DNA of 25,561 nt from Thermomicrobiales bacterium (GCA_037045155.1 JBAOIG010000001.1:1-25561), one strand, 5' to 3'; counted from the stretch's first letter, positions 1 through 7,838 are shown. Notes: a model not told the origin generated them from the letters alone. Made by a program: numbers and translations.

Positions 1-5
1 CGCGC

Positions 6-34
6 CCGCGATCAAGCAAATCGGGGCTCGTTAT
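6..34. repeat. 29-bp direct repeat, left copy
   Basis: Bases 6-34 are identical to bases 1781-1809. In one frame both copies encode the same peptide ending, RDQANRGSL, followed by a stop. Here the stop is TAA (34-36), overlapping the ATG at 36. In the right copy the stop is TGA, overlapping the small-terminase ATG. Homology continues slightly upstream with a 3-base gap. The left copy therefore looks like the 3' end of a second copy of the helix-turn-helix gene (1491-1811), most of which lies outside the window. Confidence 0.85.
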
Positions 35-35
35 A

Positions 36-651
36 ATGGCAGACATCCGACCCGATCCACGCAACGCCAACCGCGGCACCGAGCGCGGGCGCGGCATGCT
101 CGAGCGGGTCGATGCGCGCGTACGGCGCCGGACGGTCGGTCCTGGTCGACCGGAATGGCGTTCTCATCGCCGGGAACAAAACCGCCGAGGTGGCCGCCGA
201 GCTGGGCTTGCCGGTGCGCGTGGTCGAAACGGACGGGACCGAGCTGGTGGCCGTGAGGCGAACCGACCTGGATCTGAGCCGGGATAGGGCCGCCGTCGAG
301 CTGGGCATTGCCGATAACCGCGTTGGGCAGGTCTCGCTGGAGTGGGACACCGACATGCTGGCCGCGCTCGGCGCGGACATCGACGTGTCGCAGTTCTGGA
401 GCGCAGACGAACTGGCGACGCTGATGGCGCTCCAGCCGTGTGATGACGACTGGCGCGCCGCGTTTGACTCCGTGCCGAATGGTGATAAGTCGCTGTTTGA
501 GCAGATGACATTCACTGTGACGGGAGAACAGGCGGAGCAGATACGGCGGGCATTGAGCATTGCGAAACAACACGGCCCGTTCATTGACACCGGAAATGAG
601 AACAGCAACGGGAACGCGCTGGCGCGGGTGTGTGAGGCCTATGTCAGCTAA
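36..651 (+). CDS. ParB-like nuclease-domain protein, frame interrupted
   Basis: The product resembles the ParB/sulfiredoxin-fold proteins that phages often carry beside the terminase genes. The N-terminal box (IRPDPRNANRGTERG) lies in the frame starting at ATG 36. The continuation (VLVDRNGVLIAGNKTAE, then VVETDGTELVAVRRTDLDL and ADNRVGQVSLEWD) lies in the frame open from ATG 112 to the stop at 651. Removing one G from the GGG run at 106-108 joins the two parts as LERSMRAYGAGRS, giving about 204 residues. This is either a one-base insertion, a sequencing error or a slippery site. The start codon overlaps the stop of the preceding open frame (TAATG). The frame of ATG 36 is also open to the window edge, so the true start could be further upstream. 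Such proteins are thought to bind or nick DNA or act on nucleotides, but the exact function here is unknown. The 3' end overlaps the Mom-like gene by 11 bases. Confidence 0.72.
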
Positions 652-1501
652 AGACATCCTTCTACGGCCGATTAGCGCGCAGGAGGGGAACGCGTTAGTT
701 CGCCGTGTCCACTATTCCGGCAAGGTCGTCAACAATAGCCAACTACACATCGGCGTGTTCTATCAGGGGCGGCTAGAGGGGGCGATGCAGTTCGGGCCGT
801 CGCTAGACAAGCGCAAGATACAGGGGCTTGTGGAGGGCACGGGCTGGAACGAGTTCATTGAGCTAAACCGTATGGCATTCACCGACGCGCTGCCGCGCAA
901 TAGCGAATCACGGGCGTTGTCGATTGCTATGCGGTTGTTGCGGAAGCATGCGCCACATATCAAGTGGGTAGTCACGTTCGCTGATGGTGCGCAGTGCGGT
1001 GACGGGGCGATCTATCGCGCGGCGGGCTTCGTTCTGACAAGCATCAAACGCAACAACCAGATATGGGAAATCCCCGGCGGCGCGGAGGCTGGTGCGCGAT
1101 TCTCGCGCACCAGCCTGACGGCGCAGGGTGACAAGGGCGGCGCGCGGCAGAAGCGGGCTGCATTACGCCTTAGTCGCGTTACCGCGACTAAGGGCAACCA
1201 CATCACGGAAACCGGCGGGGCTTCGATGCGTCCATTCATTGACGCGGGCGCACGGCCGATTCCGGGCTACCAACTTCGCTATATCTACTTCCTTGACCCA
1301 TCCTGCCGCGAACGCCTAACCATACCGATTCTGCCGTTTAGTGAAATCGAGACGGGTTGGTGCTGGCATGTATCGCGGCGAACCACGCGCGACAAGCATC
1401 GTGGCCGATGCGTCCGGCTGTCCATGCCGGAAGAGGGCGGTTCGACTCCGACCGTCGCGCTCCAAAATGCAGATGGTGCGGTGGTGGTAGATGGCTGGTA
1501 A
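641..1501 (+). CDS. Mom-like GNAT-fold DNA-modification protein
   Basis: This 286-residue protein resembles the phage family annotated as Mom-type adenine methylcarbamoylation proteins. In phage Mu, Mom is a GNAT-like enzyme that converts some adenines to N6-acetamido-adenine and so blocks host restriction. Supporting stretches are HYSGKVVNNSQLHIGVF (residues 24-40), GAMQFGPSLDKRKIQG, and FIELNRMAF..LPRNSES (72-90), plus YRAAGFV (125-131), which fits a GNAT core. ATG 641 is chosen because it begins the conserved part; the frame is open upstream to 560. Residues about 145-190 form a linker encoded by two strong palindromes. After FSEIE (233-237) the family-like sequence GAGMYRGEPRATSIVADASG is found in another frame (from 1359), and EEGGSTPTVALQ returns in the original frame. 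The C-terminus therefore seems to carry two compensating indels. The catalytic core is intact. The substrate base and donor are inferred from the family. Confidence 0.72.
   Translation: MSAKDILLRPISAQEGNALVRRVHYSGKVVNNSQLHIGVFYQGRLEGAMQFGPSLDKRKIQGLVEGTGWNEFIELNRMAFTDALPRNSESRALSIAMRLLRKHAPHIKWVVTFADGAQCGDGAIYRAAGFVLTSIKRNNQIWEIPGGAEAGARFSRTSLTAQGDKGGARQKRAALRLSRVTATKGNHITETGGASMRPFIDAGARPIPGYQLRYIYFLDPSCRERLTIPILPFSEIETGWCWHVSRRTTRDKHRGRCVRLSMPEEGGSTPTVALQNADGAVVVDGW
1086..1116. repeat. Perfect 14-bp inverted repeat inside the Mom-like gene
   Basis: Bases 1086-1099 pair perfectly with 1103-1116 around a three-base TTC loop. The hairpin lies in the part of the gene encoding the variable linker, not the catalytic core. 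Confidence 0.85.
1168..1193. repeat. Perfect 11-bp inverted repeat inside the Mom-like gene
   Basis: Bases 1168-1178 (CCTTAGTCGCG) pair with 1183-1193 around the loop TTAC. This is the second strong palindrome within 110 bases and encodes LRLSRVTATK. It may be an RNA hairpin affecting translation or a small palindromic insertion. Confidence 0.85.
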
Positions 1502-1811
1502 GGCGGCATGGACTACCGCCGATATGGCATCGATGCCATCCGCGAGACGGCTGGCATCAAGACGGCTGCCGCGCGCCGGCTCGGCTGCAACGTTTCGACC
1601 ATCGACCGATATATCGAGCGTTACCCGACGGTCGCAGCTGGCCTACACCGAGGCGCGGGCGGGGATCGTTGATATGGCTGAATCGGTGCTGATTCGTCGG
1701 CTAAACGCGGGAGAGTGGGACGCGGCGAAGTTCGTGTTGACGACGCTGGGCCGCGATCGCGGCTGGACACCCCGCGCCGACCGCGATCAAGCAAATCGGG
1801 GCTCGTTATGA
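1491..1811 (+). CDS. Helix-turn-helix protein upstream of terminase, frame interrupted
   Basis: Two frames together look like one small phage helix-turn-helix protein of the kind found just upstream of terS. The frame from ATG 1508 gives IDAIRETAGIKTAAARRLGC, then STIDRYIERYPTVA, a clear helix-turn-helix, but stops at 1672. The frame ending at 1811 gives AYTEARAGIVDMAESVLIRR and EWDAAKFVLTTLGRDRGW. Dropping one base near 1636-1640 joins them as YPTVAAAYTEARAG. The N-terminal MAGKAAWTTADM from ATG 1491 is in the frame of the 3' part, so a further indel near 1525-1535 is likely if that is the real start. The stop overlaps the terS ATG. The product may be an accessory terminase or DNA-binding protein. 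As written it is not translatable as a single chain without frameshifting. Confidence 0.6.
   Translation: MAGKAAWTTADMASMPSARRLASRRLPRAGSAATFRPSTDISSVTRRSQLAYTEARAGIVDMAESVLIRRLNAGEWDAAKFVLTTLGRDRGWTPRADRDQANRGSL
1781..1809. repeat. 29-bp direct repeat, right copy
   Basis: This is the exact copy of bases 6-34. It spans the last codons of the helix-turn-helix gene and the first two bases of the terS start codon. Together with the left copy it brackets the ParB, Mom and helix-turn-helix genes. Confidence 0.85.
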
Positions 1812-2275
1812 CGAGTGGCGGGGATCGGCGCAGTAAGCCGATCGCGTTGCGTGTTTTGCAGGGGAATCCTGGCAAGCGGGCGATCAATCGGAACGAGCCG
1901 CAGGTTGAGCCGCTGGCTGATCTCCGGCCGCCAACGTGGCTGGACGCGACGGCGCGGCGGTGCTGGCGTGAGAACGCGCCGGTGCTGGCGCGTTACGGGC
2001 TATTGGGCGAGGCGGACGTGATGGCGTTCGGACTCTACTGTCAGGCGTGGTCGCGATACCGAGCGACACAGACCGCGCTCCGAGAGATCAAGCCGGACGA
2101 CGAGCGATACCGGGCGATTGTCATAACGCTGGAGAAGGCCGAAGCGTCGATGCGCGCGATCGCCGGGGAGTTCGGCATGTCGCCGCAGAGTCGGGCGCGA
2201 CTGAGTGTGACGGGCGGGCCGAAGGACGTGGATCCGATGGAAGAGCTGCTGAGTGGTCGCCGCAGCACCGGCTAG
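1808..2275 (+). CDS. terS: Phage terminase small subunit (P27 family)
   Basis: This 155-residue protein opens with KPIALRVLQGNPGKRAINRNEP, split here as IALRVLQGNPGKR and INRNEP, the typical N-terminal signature of P27-type small terminases. The L/P-x-x-LRPPTWLDATARRCW-like segment and ALREIKPDDERYRAIVITLEKA follow, matching the helical body, and GEFGMSPQSRARL is the conserved C-terminal motif. The small subunit recognises the packaging site on concatemeric DNA and recruits the large subunit. ATG 1808 is chosen because the signature begins a few residues later; the frame is open upstream to 1715. The gene overlaps terL by 23 bases, which suggests translational coupling. Confidence 0.9.
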   Translation: MTSGGDRRSKPIALRVLQGNPGKRAINRNEPQVEPLADLRPPTWLDATARRCWRENAPVLARYGLLGEADVMAFGLYCQAWSRYRATQTALREIKPDDERYRAIVITLEKAEASMRAIAGEFGMSPQSRARLSVTGGPKDVDPMEELLSGRRSTG

Positions 2276-3944
2276 CAGCGCCGTGTTGGCGCGGGTGACA
2301 GGGTACGCCGAGGGCGTTGTGGCGGGCGATATCGTCGCCGGCCAGTTGGTGCGCCTGGCGTGCGAACGGCACCTGGCCGATATTGAGACTGCGGGGCTGC
2401 GCAGTCTGGCATGGGATGACGACGCGGCCGATCACGCGATCCGCTTTATCGAGCAGTTGCGGCATAGCAAGGGCGAGTGGTCAGGGAAGCGGTTCATCCT
2501 GGAGCCGTGGCAGGTCTTCATCGTCGGTTCGGTCTTCGGCTGGTATCGCGAGGATGGAACGCGGCGGTTCCGTGAGGCGTACACCGAGGTTGCGCGGAAG
2601 AACGGCAAGACGCAGCTGCTGGCCGCGATCGGGCTCTATCTGGCGTTCGCCGATGGGGAGCCGGGCGCGGAAGTCTATAGCGCGGCGACGAAGCGTGACC
2701 AGGCGAAGCTGTGCTGGGCTGAGGCTGATCGGATGGTGCAGAGCACGCCGGCACTCGCGCGGCTGATCCAGCGCACGCCATCGAAGGCGAACCTGTCGCG
2801 GCTCAGCACATTCTCCAAGTTCGAGCCGTTGGGGCGCGACGCGGATACATCGGACGGACTGAACCCGCACGCCGCGATCGTGGACGAGCTGCACGCGCAC
2901 ACGAACCGCGACATGGTCGACGTGCTGCGCACCGCGTTCGGCGCGCGCCGACAGCCGCTGCTCTGGTCGATCACGACGGCAGGGTGGAACCAGCAGTCGA
3001 TCTGGTGGGAGATGCGTTCCTACGCGACGAACGTGCTTACTGGCATTGTCGGCGACGATTCGCTGTTCTGCTACGTCGCGACACTGGACGCCGGCGACGA
3101 CTGGCGTGACGAGGCGGTCTGGCCGAAGGGGAACCCGAACCTCGGGGTATCGGTCTATGTCGAGTCGTTGCGTGAGGAGTGCCACCGGGCGGAGCAGATA
3201 CCCGCGCAGCAGAACGCGTTCCGCCGGCTGCGGCTCAATGAGCCGACGGAGCAGACCGAGCGCTGGCTGGACATGGCGACATGGGACCGCAACGACGCCG
3301 CGCCGGATCTATCGCCCGGCATGATCGTCTTCGCCGGGCTTGACCTGTCCTCAACGATCGACCTGACTGCGTGTGTTGCGGTTGCGCCGCGCGATGGCGG
3401 ATACGACGTCGTCGCGCGCTTCTGGCGACCAGGCGACACAGTGTCCGAGGCTGAGCGGCGCGATGGCGTGCCGTACCGGCAGTGGGCAGACGAAGGCTGG
3501 TTGACGCTGACCGACGGGACGGCGATCGACCCGGTGATGATCGCCGATGAGATCGTCGATTGGCTCGCGCCGTACACGGTGCCGGAGCTGGCGTTCGATG
3601 CCTGGAACGCGGCCGGGGCGTCGGCGCGGTTGCAGTCGGCGGGCGTGACGTGCGTCGCGATGGCGCAGGGGTTCGCGACATACAGCGAGCCGTGTCACGC
3701 ACTGGAGGCGCTGCTTCTGGAGGGGCGCATCCGGCACGGGGGGAACCCGCTGCTGCGCTGGATGGCAAGTCAGGTGACGGTGAAGTTCGGGCCGAATGAC
3801 GCGATCCGGCCGTACAAAGCACACGGTTCGGGCATCCGCGACGACGGGATCGTGGCGCTGTTGATGGCGCTGGCGCGAGCGCGGGTGCATCAGCAGGCGG
3901 GCGCCACGTTCACTGAGCCGCGATTCTGGGACATGAGCGAATGA
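2253..3944 (+). CDS. terL: Phage terminase large subunit
   Basis: This 563-residue protein is the ATP-driven DNA-packaging motor and headful or site-specific nuclease. The ATPase half shows a Walker A-type stretch VARKNGKTQ (residues 113-121) and a Walker B with catalytic acid, AAIVDELH (207-214). A coupling motif, SITTAG, lies at about 239-244. The nuclease half shows AGLDLSSTIDLTA (361-373) with candidate metal-binding Asp364, then AFDAWNA (Asp449) and RDDGIVALLMALA near the C-terminus (Asp530/531), the usual RNase H-like triad. The length is normal for the Terminase_1 family. The start is GTG 2253, inside terS; a second GTG at 2283 is possible. The stop overlaps the next gene as ATGA. Confidence 0.95.
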   Translation: MVAAAPASSAVLARVTGYAEGVVAGDIVAGQLVRLACERHLADIETAGLRSLAWDDDAADHAIRFIEQLRHSKGEWSGKRFILEPWQVFIVGSVFGWYREDGTRRFREAYTEVARKNGKTQLLAAIGLYLAFADGEPGAEVYSAATKRDQAKLCWAEADRMVQSTPALARLIQRTPSKANLSRLSTFSKFEPLGRDADTSDGLNPHAAIVDELHAHTNRDMVDVLRTAFGARRQPLLWSITTAGWNQQSIWWEMRSYATNVLTGIVGDDSLFCYVATLDAGDDWRDEAVWPKGNPNLGVSVYVESLREECHRAEQIPAQQNAFRRLRLNEPTEQTERWLDMATWDRNDAAPDLSPGMIVFAGLDLSSTIDLTACVAVAPRDGGYDVVARFWRPGDTVSEAERRDGVPYRQWADEGWLTLTDGTAIDPVMIADEIVDWLAPYTVPELAFDAWNAAGASARLQSAGVTCVAMAQGFATYSEPCHALEALLLEGRIRHGGNPLLRWMASQVTVKFGPNDAIRPYKAHGSGIRDDGIVALLMALARARVHQQAGATFTEPRFWDMSE

Positions 3945-4096
3945 GCGACGTGATTGAGCTGGTCGGCATGGTGCTCGTGATTGGCGCGCTGGCCGCGCTG
4001 GCCGCGCTGCTGTGGCTACCCGCCGGGGCGGTCGTCGCGCTGGTCGGGGGCGTCGGACTGGTTGTGCTCGGCAATGTCGCAGGCGGTGACCGATGA
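3941..4096 (+). CDS. Small membrane protein between terminase and portal
   Basis: This 51-residue frame starts at ATG 3941, overlapping the terL stop, and ends at 4096, overlapping the portal ATG. Almost all of it is hydrophobic (IELVGMVLVIGALAALAALL, then VVALVGGVGLVVLGNVAGG), which predicts two transmembrane helices separated by a short WLPAG turn. The exact four-base overlaps at both ends support translation. Small membrane proteins at this place are known in some siphoviruses but have no agreed role; no function can be assigned. Confidence 0.75.
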   Translation: MSDVIELVGMVLVIGALAALAALLWLPAGAVVALVGGVGLVVLGNVAGGDR

Positions 4097-5373
4097 CGAT
4101 TATGCGGTCGTTGCTACGGCGGGGAGAGCGGGCGGCGGCGTTGACTGTCCGCGATGACATCATCACGAGCGACCGCCTGATCGGCGCGTTCTCTGGCCTC
4201 GGTGGTGGGTCGGTCGTGCTCGACACGGACTACACCGCGAACTACGAGGAGATCGCGCGACGGCAGCTCTGGGTGCGTATTGCGGTCAATAAGCTGGCCT
4301 ACTCGATCGGGCGGTTGCCGCTCAAGGTCTACGCCGACCACGAGCGGGACGGGCGCGACCGGCTGACGACGGGGCCGCTCGCCGATCTGCTCCGCCGGCC
4401 GAACGAATCGAAGGAGACGGGCAACGCCGTCGGGTTCCAGGCGCGGCTGGCATACGACCTGTTCGTCTACGGCAATGCGATCGTCGTGAAGGCGCAACGC
4501 CGGCCTGACAGGGCGCCGGACCAGCTGATCCCGATCAGCCCGCGTGGGTTCGCGATCCGCGATGGGATGTACGTCCACACGCACGCCGAGTCCGGGACGG
4601 AGACGGTCTACGAGCCGTGGCAGATCATCCACCTGATGGAGCCGGGGCCAACCGCGAGCGGCATCGGCGTCTCGCGGCTTGAGGCTGCGCGACTGACGCT
4701 TGCGATTGAGTACGCGGCGCAGCGCCTCGGCGTCGCGACGTTCCTCAACGGTGCGCGACCGGGCGGGATCATCAAAGTGAACGACCTGCCGACCGATCCG
4801 GCGGCGCGGTCTGCGGTGATGGAGCGGTTCAAGGCTGAGGTGCGTGCGCGTCTGGGCGGCGTCAACCGCGCCGGTCTACCGGCCGTGCTTGAGGGCAACA
4901 TCGACTGGTTGTCGCTCTCACATAACCTCGATGACTCAGCGGTTGTCGAGCATCGGCAGTTGACGCGCGAGGAAGTCGCGGCGCTGTACGACATTCCCCA
5001 GCCCGCGATCGGCATTCTCGACGAATCGAACTTCGCGTCCGTCGACCAGCTGCACCTGATGTTCTACCAGGACTCGCTCGGGTGGCCGATCAACCTGATC
5101 GAAGAGGTTCTCGCGCGGCAGCTCATCGACGGCGTGCCGGAGTTCGCCGGGCAGCTTGTCGAATTCGACCTCAACGCGGTGATGCGCGGCGCGTTCGCGC
5201 AGCGGATGCAGGGGTATCAGATCGGCATCAACGGCCGCATCTTCACACCGGACGAGGTGCGCGGCTGGGAGAATCTGCCGCCGATGGCAGACCAGCAGCC
5301 TGACGCCGGGCTGCTGCAATTCCCGCTGAACTTCTCGGTATCGCCGGAATCGCCCGGCAAGGAGGCGCCATGA
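4093..5373 (+). CDS. HK97-family portal protein
   Basis: This 426-residue protein forms the dodecameric ring at the capsid vertex through which DNA is packaged and to which the connector binds. Family marks are VRIAVNKLAYSIGRLPLKVY (residues 61-80), LLRRPNESKETG (99-110), YDLFVYGNAIV (121-131), WQIIHLMEP with GIGVSRLEAARLTL, the stem-like HNLDDSAVVEHRQLTREEVA, and the characteristic YDIPQPAIGILDESNFASVDQ region cut as YDIPQPAIGIL and NFASVDQ. The C-terminal part (FDLNAVMRGAFAQRMQGYQ, then NGRIFTPDEVRGWENLPP) is also typical. It sits between terL and the capsid protease with ATGA overlaps on both sides. Confidence 0.95.
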   Translation: MTIMRSLLRRGERAAALTVRDDIITSDRLIGAFSGLGGGSVVLDTDYTANYEEIARRQLWVRIAVNKLAYSIGRLPLKVYADHERDGRDRLTTGPLADLLRRPNESKETGNAVGFQARLAYDLFVYGNAIVVKAQRRPDRAPDQLIPISPRGFAIRDGMYVHTHAESGTETVYEPWQIIHLMEPGPTASGIGVSRLEAARLTLAIEYAAQRLGVATFLNGARPGGIIKVNDLPTDPAARSAVMERFKAEVRARLGGVNRAGLPAVLEGNIDWLSLSHNLDDSAVVEHRQLTREEVAALYDIPQPAIGILDESNFASVDQLHLMFYQDSLGWPINLIEEVLARQLIDGVPEFAGQLVEFDLNAVMRGAFAQRMQGYQIGINGRIFTPDEVRGWENLPPMADQQPDAGLLQFPLNFSVSPESPGKEAP

Positions 5374-6542
5374 CAACGGAACTTTCGTATCCGCGCATCC
5401 GGCGAGCGATCGCGGAAACACCCTGGGCGATCGTACCGGAGAAGCTCGCGGACATCATGGCGATGGTGGCCATCCGCGCCGCCGGCGGCACGCTGACTGA
5501 CGAAGAGATCGCGCAGCGCATCGGCGCGGCCATGGCGAGACCGCGCCCAACGTCGCGCGCTCCTGACATCGCCGTCCTGCTGCTGGTCGGCACGATCTCG
5601 CACCGCATGGGCATGATGTCGCGCTCAAGCGGGGGCACCAGCGTCGAGGAGTTCCAGCAGGCGTTCCGGGACGCGGTGGCCGATCCGCAGGTGTCGGCGA
5701 TCGTGATCGACGTTGACTCGCCGGGAGGGGCCGTCGCGGGTGTCGACGAACTGGCAGCCGAGATCTACCGCGCCCGTGGCACGAAGCCAATCACGGCGGT
5801 GGCGAACACGCTGATGGCCAGCGCGGCCTACTGGATCGCCAGCGCGGCCGATCAGGTCGTGATCACCCCGTCCGGGGAGGCTGGCAGTATCGGCGTGATC
5901 GCCGCGCACGAGGATCAGAGCGCCTGGTACGAGCGTATGGGCGTCAAGGTCTCACTGGTCACGGCCGGGCGCTACAAGGGCGAGAACAACCCGTTCGAGC
6001 CGTTGACTGACGAGGGGCGCGAGGCCATTCAGGCCCGCGTCGATGAGTCCTACGGGCGCTTCACACGCGCCGTTGCGCGCCATCGTGGCGTGGCGGTTGA
6101 GACCGTGCGGGCCGAGTTCGGCGAGGGCCGGATGTTCGGCGCGCGCGAGGCCGTCCGGCGCGGGATGGTCGACCGTGTGGCGACGCTCGATGCGGTGCTT
6201 GCCGACGCCGGAGTGCGGCAGGCGGGTCAACCGCGCGCGACGGCGCAGATCCACACACTCACTTTTGAGGACCAGGCAGCGGCGGCGCTTACTGCCGTCC
6301 AGTCCCTCCAGTCTCGCGTCGAGGCGCTTACTGCCTTGCGTGCGGGGCGACCGTCCCCGGTTGCGGCCGATAACGTGCCGCTGATTGAGGCCCATCGCGA
6401 CGCCTATCGGGTGATCGCGGGAGCGTATGACGCGCTCCTGGCGATGGCGCCTCGTCCCGGTCTGCCGACCAATCCGCAGGCGGCAGACGTGTTCCTGGAC
6501 TTTCTGGCGATGGAAGCCCGCCGAAACGGCGTGAGCATCTAG
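5370..6542 (+). CDS. Capsid maturation protease, S49 (SppA-like) family
   Basis: This 390-residue serine peptidase probably cleaves the delta domain of the neighbouring capsid protein during prohead maturation. The fold signature is IVIDVDSPGG (residues 111-120). The nucleophile is probably Ser151 in LMASAAYWIAS, and the general-base lysine probably Lys203 in AGRYKGENNPFEP, the usual Ser-Lys dyad of S49 enzymes. TPSGEAGSIGVIAAHED (166-182) and REAVRRGMVDRVATLDAVL complete the domain. About 120 less conserved residues follow, containing two VEALTAL/VQSLQSRVEAL-like helical stretches that could act as a scaffold segment. The start overlaps the portal stop. Confidence 0.93.
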   Translation: MTTELSYPRIRRAIAETPWAIVPEKLADIMAMVAIRAAGGTLTDEEIAQRIGAAMARPRPTSRAPDIAVLLLVGTISHRMGMMSRSSGGTSVEEFQQAFRDAVADPQVSAIVIDVDSPGGAVAGVDELAAEIYRARGTKPITAVANTLMASAAYWIASAADQVVITPSGEAGSIGVIAAHEDQSAWYERMGVKVSLVTAGRYKGENNPFEPLTDEGREAIQARVDESYGRFTRAVARHRGVAVETVRAEFGEGRMFGAREAVRRGMVDRVATLDAVLADAGVRQAGQPRATAQIHTLTFEDQAAAALTAVQSLQSRVEALTALRAGRPSPVAADNVPLIEAHRDAYRVIAGAYDALLAMAPRPGLPTNPQAADVFLDFLAMEARRNGVSI

Positions 6543-6554
6543 GAGGAGATTCAC

Positions 6555-7784
6555 ATGTACCGAACCCTGGCAGAGAAGAATGGACGGCTGGCGCATCTGC
6601 GCGGCGAGTGGCAGACGCTGTGGTCGTCGAAGCCGGATCGCGACTTCAGCGACGACGAGGTTGCGTCACTGCGGCAGATGAACGAGGAGATGACCGACCT
6701 TGCGGCCGGCATCGAGCAACTGCAGGAACTGGAGGCGATGGCCACGCGTAACGTGGGGCCGTCGGGGCTGCCGATCGTGGTGGACCGCGACACGCAGCAG
6801 AAGGCTGCGCCGGCGCAGCGACTGCGGAGCACGCGTGAGGTGCTGGAAGCGAGCGAGGGGTATCGCGCGTTCCGTGAGCGGCGCGGTGGCACCGTCGCGT
6901 TCGAGTTCGGCGCGGACACCCGGCTTGGCGCGGCGTTCGACCCGGAGGTCGGCGCGACGCTGCTGACGCTCGCGGATATCAACGTCCCGGCGCAGCGACT
7001 GCCGGGCATCGTCCCGATGGCGCTGGAGGAGCGCACGATCGCCGACCTGATGCTGCCGGGCACGACCGACGGCAACACCATCGAGTACTACGAAGAGACG
7101 ACGTTCACGAACGCCGCAGTCGAGACGGCGGAGGGCGGGACGAAGCCGGAGGCCGCGCTCGACTACACGCTGCGCACGGAGAGTGTGCGCAAGATTCCGG
7201 TCTGGTTGCCGGCGACTGACGAGCTGCTGGCCGATTTGTCGCAGATGCGGGCGACGATCGAAGGGCGGCTCATCTTCATGGTGCGGCGTCGCGAGGAGAC
7301 GCAGCTTCTCGCCGGCGACGGCAACGCGCCGAACATCTCCGGCATTCTCGACCGCTCCGGGATCCAGACGCAGGCGAAGGGCGCCGATCCGGTGCCGGAC
7401 GCGATCTACAAGGGCATGACCAAGATTCGGTCGGTTGCGTTCGCCGAGCCGACGGCGGCGGTGTTCCACCCGAACGACTGGCAGGATGTTCGGCTCCTGC
7501 GCACCACCGATGGCGTCTATATCTGGGGTTCTCCGGCCGAGGCTGGGCCGGAACGCATCTGGGGGCTGGACGTCCGGATCACGACCGCGATGACGGAGAA
7601 CACCGCGCTCCTCGGCGCGTTCAAGCCGTACGCGCAGATCTTCCGGCGCACCGGCATCACGGTCACCGCGTCGACCGAGCACTCGACGTACTTCATTGAG
7701 AACAAGGTCGCGATCCTGGCCGAGGAACGGCTGGCGTTGGCGGTCTATCGGCCGGCCGCGTTCTGCACCGTGACCGGCATCTAA
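6555..7784 (+). CDS. HK97-fold major capsid protein
   Basis: This 409-residue protein builds the icosahedral shell. Residues 1 to about 65 are charged and helical (AEKNGRLAHLRGEWQTLW, then LRQMNEEMTDLAAGIEQLQE) and form the delta domain that replaces a separate scaffold. The HK97-fold part begins near residue 90 (TREVLEASEGYRAFRERRGG) and includes IVPMALEERTIADLMLPGTT, YYEETTFTNAAVETAEGG, KIPVWLPATDELLAD, ETQLLAGDGNAPNISGIL, AVFHPNDWQDVRLLRTTDG and NKVAILAEERLALAVYRP, all typical of the family. A strong ribosome site (AGGAGGAG) stands seven bases before ATG 6555. A large hairpin follows the stop. Confidence 0.96.
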   Translation: MYRTLAEKNGRLAHLRGEWQTLWSSKPDRDFSDDEVASLRQMNEEMTDLAAGIEQLQELEAMATRNVGPSGLPIVVDRDTQQKAAPAQRLRSTREVLEASEGYRAFRERRGGTVAFEFGADTRLGAAFDPEVGATLLTLADINVPAQRLPGIVPMALEERTIADLMLPGTTDGNTIEYYEETTFTNAAVETAEGGTKPEAALDYTLRTESVRKIPVWLPATDELLADLSQMRATIEGRLIFMVRRREETQLLAGDGNAPNISGILDRSGIQTQAKGADPVPDAIYKGMTKIRSVAFAEPTAAVFHPNDWQDVRLLRTTDGVYIWGSPAEAGPERIWGLDVRITTAMTENTALLGAFKPYAQIFRRTGITVTASTEHSTYFIENKVAILAEERLALAVYRPAAFCTVTGI

Positions 7785-7792
7785 GTCGCGGG

Positions 7793-7820
7793 GCGAGGAA
7801 CCCGGCTTCGGGTTCCTCGC
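7793..7820. terminator. Hairpin after the capsid gene
   Basis: Bases 7793-7804 (GCGAGGAACCCG) pair perfectly with 7809-7820 around a GCTT loop, a 12-bp stem nine bases after the capsid stop. There is no T run, so full intrinsic termination is doubtful. It may be a partial terminator or an RNA 3' stabiliser that keeps the capsid message abundant relative to downstream genes. Confidence 0.75.
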
Positions 7821-7838
7821 ACGCCGAAAGGAGCTCAT

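Noticed and set aside
1357..1692. A 111-residue plus-strand frame across the Mom-like end and helix-turn-helix gene
   Set aside because: Apart from a few residues its product is arginine- and tryptophan-rich shadow sequence; the other two frames carry family-like sequence.
6666..7838. A 390-residue minus-strand frame opposite the capsid gene
   Set aside because: The capsid protein is unmistakable on the plus strand, and the antisense frame has no motif.
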